Origin: Archivesica marissinica | Lineage: Eukaryota; Mollusca; Bivalvia; Venerida; Vesicomyidae | DNA: 64,000 nucleotides | Assembly: GCA_014843695.1 (NCBI GenBank) | Contig: CM026398.1 | Location: 45,384,601 to 45,448,600, forward strand | Direction: 5' to 3' | Shown: positions 58,089 through 64,000 of the stretch, one piece after another | How the letters are laid out: every line of letters begins with the position of its first letter | How positions within the stretch are numbered: the stretch's first letter is position 1 | Position numbers and translations under genes: made by a program | The notes under the pieces: model-generated | Told to the model about the DNA's origin: nothing | What the model saw: the letters and a program-made list of their open reading frames with translations, nothing else | The model's database searches: none

Positions 58089-58186
58089 AATGCATGCCGA
58101 CGTTGCGTGTGTCAGAATACACATGCCATCCTTCTGTGGACAATGACTGGAGTCTACGATACGTACATTCTGTACACCGGGTGCAT
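58089..58186 (-). CDS. Trypsin-like domain exon up to the active-site loop
   Basis: A 98-bp exon, phase 1 to 0, after a strong acceptor (ttctatatttatcag) and before ATT|GTACGT. It reads APGVQNVRIVDSSHC, then PQKDGMCILTHATSACI. This corresponds to the S1 segment between the V-x-x-V-x-I-V-x-x-x-x-C strand and the M-x-C-A ... x-x-C-x-G-D-S-G loop. It joins the exon at 59138 as N-(G)AT and the exon at 55824 as I|A, both in frame. Only spliced reading shows the domain; no single open frame does. Confidence 0.72.
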
Positions 58187-58270
58187 CTGATAAATATAGA
58201 AAAAATTATACACATATAAAACGGCCAGTCGTGTGTTTTCTCCTGTATATATACAGTAATTACATGAATA

Positions 58271-58448
58271 CAGTCAAACCTGTGTTAGTGGTCACCTCCA
58301 TTAAGCAGCCAACCTGTATTAAGCAGCCAGTTCCCAGATTCCTAACCGGTCGTTTTATTATATATTTGACCTATATTAAGCAGCCACCTGTGCTAAGCAG
58401 CCACTTTCTCTGACTCCCTTGTCTGGCTGCTTAAGACAGGTTTGACTG
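58271..58448. mobile_element. pogo-type MITE
   Basis: A 178-bp element with ends cagtcaaacctgt / acaggtttgactg and TA on each side (58269-58270, 58449-58450). Its interior repeats taagcagcca several times. Non-coding. Confidence 0.8.
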
Positions 58449-58500
58449 TATATGAATATGTCTTAGTCAGTATTTAATTACTGACTTGGACACTTATTTT

Positions 58501-58635
58501 GTGGTGTACGTGGTCCAGTGGTAGAGCGTCGGGTTTGGAATCAAACGGTCCCGTGTTCGATATTCGGTCAGGTCACGTATGTGGTGTCATTGAACAAGGC
58601 ACCTCGCACACATTGCGTAGTACTGGTTACTAAGT
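58501..58635 (+). repeat. SINE family 2, copy with normal head
   Basis: gtggtgtacgtggtccagtg begins a complete tRNA-like head with a single A box and B box gtgttcgatattc, then the family body. Confidence 0.82.
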
Positions 58636-58769
58636 GAGTGAGTGAGTGAGTGAGTGAGTGAGTGAGTGAGTGAGTGAGTGAGTGAGTGAGTGAGTGAGTG
58701 AGTGAGTGAGTGAGTGAGTGAGTGAGTGAGTGAGTGAGTGAGTGAGTAAGTAAGTAAGTAAGTAAGTAA
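58632..58769. repeat. (GTGA)n then (GTAA)n microsatellite
   Basis: About 30 gtga units passing into gtaa units, at the 3' end of the SINE. Confidence 0.97.
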
Positions 58770-58924
58770 TTTGTTTATTATAGTGACCTGTGTACATATC
58801 AGACAATATTTACAGATACATTATACAATTAAATATACCCGGCCCATAAGTCACTTACAAATATAATACTAGAAACATATATCACATGATAAAACACATA
58901 CAACATTATTTCTCTGACAAACTT

Positions 58925-59121
58925 CCAGATAGGACGTAAAACCGATGGTCTCGTATCTGTACCCTGACACCGTGCACGTAAAAGAACCAGAGGAGACTCT
59001 GGAATGGGTCTCTGTCTGTATCACTGCACTGTCCTCCAAAAATCTAAAATGACTAATCTCTTCAGGAGGCGTCGCTCATATGGGCAACCGGTAGCGACGA
59101 TAAATAAACGTAAAACACACA
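58925..59121 (+). repeat. SINE family 1, copy J (head missing)
   Basis: Central domain and hairpin tail only, ending aaaacacacacc. Confidence 0.83.
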
Positions 59122-59137
59122 CCAAAATGTAGCTTAC

Positions 59138-59294
59138 CGTTCATATCCATATTAAACCCAGTTAGGATACACGTTTTCTGTGGAAGCTTCATATCCATAT
59201 TCGTGTTGGACATTCTTGGCAGACGTCGGATGTTTACTCCGTCAATCACAACCTTGTTGCTGGGCTCAAGTATTGCAATCTTGCCACTTTTAGT
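59138..59294 (-). CDS. Trypsin-like domain exon with catalytic Asp replaced
   Basis: A 157-bp exon, phase 0 to 1, after aattatcag and before AACG|GTAAGC. It reads TKSGKIAILEPSNKVVIDGV, NIRRLP, and later KLPQKTCILTGFNMDMN. This matches the S1 core N-D-I-A-L-L-x-L ... V-R-P-I-C-L-P ... C-x-V-T-G-W. The Asp102 position (N-D-I-A-L) is Lys here (G-K-I-A-I). The CxLTG cysteine motif is kept. Confidence 0.72.
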
Positions 59295-59327
59295 CTGATA
59301 ATTTAAAGAATACTAATTAGTTTAAGA

Positions 59328-59453
59328 AAGAAGAGGCAACATGGAATTTAAATGCTATGCCTAAGGGCATACTCGTAACGGGGGCTCGACTTCCGGGTCT
59401 TTCGCACCTGAAGCGAACGCGCTACTACTGCGCTATCATGACTTCCACAATAC
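59328..59453 (-). repeat. SINE family 3, partial copy
   Basis: Covers agaagaggcaacatggaatt through the head, ending tcatgacttccac; tail missing. Confidence 0.78.
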
Positions 59454-59793
59454 TACGTACTTATATTAATAAGCATACCAATGTTATCGAGTATTGAAAT
59501 ACCTACACTAATTCCTTCTATCAGCAATTCTAACACAGAATGCAGATTATAAATCTAGTCTTAACACAATAATTTCATTTAAATATTGAGAGCTTTACAA
59601 AGTGTACATTATCAAAACAAAGGAGAACTGGTCATTTGACTTGTGTAATATCATGAAAATATAGTCGGCCATCTTTGATGGACGATGTCATTGGACGCAG
59701 TTACTATTTATACATTTTCGAAGCATTCAATTTGAAGCCAGACAGTTACGTGGGTCTAATGTTCGTAATGGCAATAATACTGTGGGTCTAATG

Positions 59794-59877
59794 CACAGGG
59801 ATTCGGCACGTTTGGGGGTACTAGTATATATATTTAAGTATATATACTAGTACCCCCAAACGTGCCGAATCCCTGTG
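59794..59877. mobile_element. Near-perfect palindrome, hAT-like foldback element
   Basis: Two arms of about 42 bp begin cacagggattcggcacgttt and are inverted copies with only a mismatch near the centre. gtctaatg lies on both sides, fitting an 8-bp hAT-type target duplication. Confidence 0.85.
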
Positions 59878-60184
59878 GTCTAATGTACATAATAATAATA
59901 ATAATGATTAATATACACTAATCAAAAGTCCTAACATGTCACCTGATGTTTTACAGTATTTGGAGCAAACTAAAAAACAAATAATATCAATATTCATATC
60001 ATCTTATTGGTTATATTTTAATACAGATCGTTACGCATATACGTTATACGCTGTATAATATTTTCGGATAAAATGCATTAAAAGACAATAAGAAAATATT
60101 TATATTGTTTAATTATTAATTGGCTCCAAATATTATAAAATACTAGGTGACCGAGTAGGAATTTCAACTCCAATGAGAAGCCGG
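59878..60184. other. AT-rich spacer
   Basis: A short aat run at 59887-59902; nothing else recognised. Confidence 0.5.
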
Positions 60185-60199
60185 TTCTGTTATACGTCT

Positions 60200-60420
60200 C
60201 CGTATCCCTAGCCCAGTGGTTAAGGCGTCCGCCTACGGAACGGGAGGTCGAAGGTTCGAATCTCGTCAGGGATTCGTTCTGATATGGCCGGTTGGTGAGC
60301 CGCCAGCTAGTTAAATAATGGTTACCGATTGCCTACCAGCCTGACGTATGGCACACAAGCATAGGATTCGGGAAGTACTGATGTTCATAAAAAAGATGTG
60401 TCTCATAAATCAGAAATCCT
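60200..60420 (+). repeat. tRNA-derived SINE, family 6
   Basis: Head from tatccctagcccagtggtta to cagggattc, with anticodon-like loop around ctacgga (ACG, Arg-like) and B box aaggttcgaatct. Stem pairing is imperfect, so it is not called as a functional tRNA. A short body follows. Confidence 0.55.
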
Positions 60421-60455
60421 TTAAATAGGGGTGACACTATAATAAAACAAACACA

Positions 60456-60882
60456 CTTTACTATACGGTTCAGAGACTTGGATGCACACCAAAGCGCTAG
60501 ACCAGAAACTCCAAGTTTTTGTGAACACCTGCCTACGACAAATCCTCCGTATTAGATGGCATGAGACAATTTCGAAGAGCACTGGAGAAGAAGAACTCAA
60601 CAGAGACCAATTCGAGATGCCATCAAGGAGCGGAAGTGGCGGTGGGTTGGGCACACTCTACGACGGGACCCAACAAACATCACAAGACAGGCACTCGACT
60701 GGAACCCCCAAGGGAAGCGCAGGCGAGGCCGTCCAACCACGACTTGGAGAAGAACTCTAGACACTGAGCTTCGTACATATGGGATCTCCTGTGGGAGAGG
60801 CCATGCACAAAGCGCAGGACCGTAGAGGATGGAAAGCTGTAGTCAAGGTCCTATGTTCCAGACGGTACGAAGAGGGATAAAT
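60456..60882 (+). pseudogene. 3' end of a non-LTR retrotransposon (LINE ORF2)
   Basis: Plus-strand fragments in order. One frame has LDQKLQVFVNTCLRQILRIR; another, with no ATG, has IRDAIKERKWRWVGHTLRR, then ITRQALDWNPQGKRRRGRPT and TWRRTLDTELRTYGIS. This is the very common C-terminus of a LINE reverse transcriptase polyprotein. Frameshifts lie near 60570-60600 and after 60790. It is 5' truncated, as most LINE copies are. It ends near gagggataaatgaaaataaa. Confidence 0.82.
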
Positions 60883-61028
60883 GAAAATAAATGAGTAGGA
60901 ATTTTGTTATTCGTTGCGTATATATGTATATCAGAAATGCTTTATACAGTGACCGACTTTCGCTTGAGATATCCAACTTGTAACATTTTAATTATGGAGC
61001 TACTTTGATCATTATTTCACTGTTATGA

Positions 61029-61173
61029 ACGTATACCCACGAGGGAGAGAGAAGAAGCAACGTGGAACTTGCCTTGCCTAAGGGCACAATCGTAACGGCT
61101 CCAGCGGGGCTCGAACTCCGGACCTTTCGCACCTTAAGCGAACGCGCATCCACTGCGCTATCACGACTTCCAC
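61029..61173 (-). repeat. SINE family 3, partial copy
   Basis: From cacgagggagagagaagaag through a full tRNA-like head to cacgacttcca. Confidence 0.82.
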
Positions 61174-61661
61174 GATCGCACACATTTGAACAGATACGAT
61201 GGCAATTAGACAACAACCCTCTAATGCAGTACATTTCAGTGGTTATATTAGCCAAATATATTAAAGCAGGCAATACTAATGTGCGCTAAATTTAGTATTT
61301 GTTTAAAATAAACAGTACTCAAGAGTAAGAGATATTGAACAAGTGTACGGGTGGTAGAACAATTAAAATTCAGAGGCGCTTCAAAACTTTTCGAAAAGGT
61401 TTATAGTAAGTAAGCATCTGTCCGAATTGTATCTCACAATACACAACACACAAGTCACAACACAGTATCTGAATTTGCGTTTTGCTGTCAAACTATATAC
61501 TAGAGGACAAAGAAAACGCACATTTCGGATAAGTGTGTTTTTACATGAAAAACAAAAACTATATTAATACATAGTTGTACATGTACTATTTTTAGTTGTT
61601 CAGTTTGTGTTTTGTAATAAAGATGTGATATATCTTTGATGGAATCCTTCGTATTTCGTTT

Positions 61662-61692
<31 letters not shown>

Positions 61693-61872
61693 GTTATAAC
61701 TTGTGGCCCGACCCTTTTGCTTTGTTACACTGTAAATGCATATGTGCATTGTAATCTGTTAACTTATTTCACATCTGATTCATGCTCGTATGCAATATTG
61801 TATTGTCGAATGTATTACATATGCATTAACATATGGTTAATTCAATAATCATATAATGTAGGTATGCGTTTG
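61174..61872. other. AT-rich stretch with an (AAT)n run
   Basis: An aat run of about nine units lies at 61664-61692. No gene recognised. Confidence 0.5.
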
Positions 61873-62098
61873 TGTGTGTTTTACGTTTATTTTTCGTCGC
61901 TACCGGTTACCCATATGAGCGACGCCTCCTGAAGAGATTAGTCATTTTAGATTTTGGAGGATAGTGTAATGATACAGACCGAGACCCATTCCAGAGTCTC
62001 CTCTGGTTCTTTTACGTGCACGGTGTACAATACCGACACGAGACCTCGGTTTAACGTCCCATTTGAAAGACTGTTAATTTTATTAGGGTCAGACGGGG
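61873..62098 (-). repeat. SINE family 1, copy K (head missing)
   Basis: Tail and central domain to gtcagacgggga; the tRNA-like head is absent. Confidence 0.85.
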
Positions 62099-62268
62099 AA
62101 GGTGTGCGTTTTCTATGTCCTCTAGTATATATACTTAACGTATATCCTAGAAACAGGTATACGGTATTAAGTACTTTATCCCGACAAGTTCTCAAAGCTA
62201 CTGGGTTGTCGTTATTTGTCCGTTAGTCCGGACGCTTCCTGCCCTGCCTTCCTACCACCCAACCGGAG

Positions 62269-62500
62269 TTTTATATAAATTTATTTTAGCTCGATTGCGA
62301 AACAAGTTATTTCAACTTATATAAATCACTCTCGAGACCTCATTCCTGATGGAATCCATCGCCACGAGGGAGAGAGAAGAGGCAACGTGGAATTTAAATG
62401 CCTTGCCTAAGGGCACAATCGTAACGGCTCCAGTGGGGCTCGAACTCCGGACCTTTCGCACCTGAAGCGAATGCGCATCCACTGCGCTATCACGACTTCC
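62269..62500 (-). repeat. SINE family 3, full length with TSD
   Basis: A 232-bp copy flanked by the direct repeat aaccggag (62261-62268 and 62501-62508). Confidence 0.9.
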
Positions 62501-62712
62501 AACCGGAGCAGTATATTGTCAGTGGAATAACACATTTTATGTTTAGGTTTTCGTAAATTATTCCCATTACCTACTTTCTAGTGGGTCTATTGTATGATAA
62601 ATGATTGCCTTACCTTCCGGACACATTTTAGCGCGCCTGTTATATATTAGATTACGTGTATTACCATGACAACGATGCACATCTGATGCACCTATTCTAT
62701 GTGTTTCCTCAC

Positions 62713-62791
62713 CTCACTGATACTTGCTATATCTGTAGTCTTCACATCTCCGTTTAGATAACCAAACACCAAGCTGTACTCATCCAGTTTG
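62713..62791 (-). CDS. Trypsin-like domain, first exon seen
   Basis: A 79-bp exon that ends in phase 0 at AGTGAG|GTGAGG and reads KLDEYSLVFGYLNGDVKTTD, then IASISE. It joins in frame to the exon at 59294. The Y-x-L-V-x-G pattern fits the strand after the catalytic-His region of S1 domains, but the match is weak alone. The start is uncertain: acceptors at caatttcag (62791) or further upstream at tatgag are possible. The exon with the catalytic-His region was not firmly found; a weak candidate is near 63700-63765. Confidence 0.5.
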
Positions 62792-63465
62792 CTGAAATTG
62801 TTGACAATAACCACTCATAACTGACGAATCAATAGGTATGAGTCACCAAATTTGGCTCGTTAGATACCTGTAATTGGTGGAAGATACCTGTAATTGGTGG
62901 AAGAAAGTCCTTCTTTTGCCTAAAATGGCAAGTTAGTTATGTTGCTCAGTGTGTGTCTTAATTTTAGTATGCATTCTATTAGTTCATTCAAATATATTTT
63001 TGCTCGATTGCGAAACAAGTTCTTACAACATATGATATCATCAGCTCTATATAAAACATACAGTATAATAATAATAACAATTGTACACCAGGTATATCCT
63101 CCACAACGTGCACGTCGTGGCCTAGGCACAGCACACATCAGGAATATGGGTCAAGGACTTCGCCGACGGAAGCCGAGCTATCGGGTCAGCAGAAGTCGGG
63201 TGACTATACGAGTATCAACATACTAACTTACCTACTTGCCGAGACAGCAATGCTAAATTAAAGCAATTTATACGAGACAAACTGTTGTAGCGACACATCA
63301 GTCGCATATTGACGTACGACTGATAGGAACTGTAACACAATGGGTTTACAAATGGGTTATTGGTAATAAATGGGTTATAATGCTGTGATGTTGTTATAAC
63401 ATGATTATTTCACGTCTGATGACGCGGTGGTCATGTTGTCATGTATCACTTAACCCTTTCCTTCA
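62792..63465. other. Intron-like stretch
   Basis: Contains two copies of gatacctgtaattggtggaa (62870-62910) and a fragment of the SINE family 3 tail (gctcgattgcgaaacaagtt, 63002-63021). No exon could be supported. Confidence 0.5.
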
Positions 63466-63675
63466 TAGAGATTTAGGTTAATATACTATTATATCTCCAT
63501 ACAAACGACAGCCATTTAGCTATCATGCAGTGGATAAGTAGTCACCATTTATATCCCACCTCCATAGATAGTACTGGGACTACATAGAGATTTAGGTTAA
63601 TATACTATTATATCTGCAGTGGATAAGTAGTCGCCATATCTATCCCACCTCCATAGATAGTAATGGGACTACATG
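63466..63675. repeat. Direct duplication of about 100 bp
   Basis: atagagatttaggttaatat ... gcagtggataagtagtc and cccacctccatagatagta occur twice. Confidence 0.85.
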
Positions 63676-63776
63676 ACATTCTGACCTTTATTATGAACAT
63701 TCGTCTGGCTACTACATTGTCAATGCATGTTGTATTGGTAATGGCGCCAAGAGGTGATTCTATGGGGGAAACATCC

Positions 63777-64000
63777 GCATGCACATAAATACGGCACAAC
63801 ACGTCCGCATGCACATCAATACGGCACAACACGTCCGCATGCACATCAATACGGCACAACACGTCCGCATGCACATCAATACGGCACAACACGTCCGCAT
63901 GCACATCACGTCAGCATGCACATCAACATGGCACAACACGTCAGCATGCACATCAATACGGCACAACACGTCCGCATGCACATCAATACGGCACAACACG
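63777..64000. repeat. 30-bp array running off the right edge
   Basis: Unit gcatgcacatcaatacggca plus caacacgtcc. Its length keeps a minus-strand frame open, a by-product. The array continues beyond the window. Confidence 0.95.

Noticed and set aside
63700..63765. Frame with CIDNVVARRMFIIK, considered as the catalytic-His exon of the trypsin-like domain
   Set aside because: C-x(3)-V-V-A-x-R-x-F-I-I is suggestive, but no donor gives the phase needed by the exon at 62791.

Overview
This window is repeat-dominated DNA from an animal nucleus. It has spliced metazoan gene families (ionotropic glutamate receptor, LDL-receptor class A and PAN-type modules, trypsin-like fold), several tRNA-derived SINE families, TTAA and Tc1/mariner elements and a Ty3/gypsy LTR retrotransposon. 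The SINE bodies and gene content suggest a mollusc, probably a bivalve, but this is inference. No bacterial gene, CRISPR array or bona fide tRNA/rRNA gene was recognised.

Left part (1-24 kb). A 114-bp satellite (1-2660) is followed by two plus-strand exons of an ionotropic glutamate receptor (4130-4445 and 5503-6398). Next comes 7.4 kb of a 17-bp satellite, a SINE-rich spacer, and 1.5 kb of the same 17-bp satellite in the opposite orientation. Two families of TTAA-flanked miniature elements, SINEs and a 23-bp array (21645-23075) follow.

A minus-strand gene appears to span 62.8 kb down to 20.1 kb. Reading 5' to 3', its exons are at 62713-62791, 59138-59294, 58089-58186 and 55674-55824 (a trypsin-like domain), then five LDLa exons (39186-39293, 38289-38396, 34476-34586, 33596-33709, 28097-28207), and a terminal PAN/apple-like exon with stop and AATAAA (20124-20404). 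Splice phases agree from exon to exon. The trypsin-like domain has Lys at the positions of the catalytic Asp and Ser, so it looks like a non-catalytic pseudoprotease. Its introns hold most of the satellites and transposons here. The gene model is assembled by eye.

Middle (24-40 kb): a cysteine-rich fragment, a decayed member of an uncharacterised multicopy family, an array made from the 5' half of a tRNA-derived SINE head, a mariner element with perfect 26-bp inverted repeats and only two internal stops, and arrays with 32-, 55-, 104- and 59-bp units.

Right part (40-64 kb): a FLYWCH/MULE transposase-like gene on the minus strand (exons 50834-51183 and 40771-41754). Its intron contains a complete gypsy element (41815-50062, TSD taaa) and a 28-bp minisatellite that repeats the exon end and 5' splice site. 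The gypsy element has a primer-binding site matching about 66 nt of mature tRNA-Asp and a well-formed candidate -1 frameshift signal between gag and pol. Beyond it lie a 3.7-kb 41-bp satellite with a duplicated 45-unit block, the trypsin-like exons, more SINEs, a pogo-type MITE, a hAT-like palindrome and the 3' end of a LINE.
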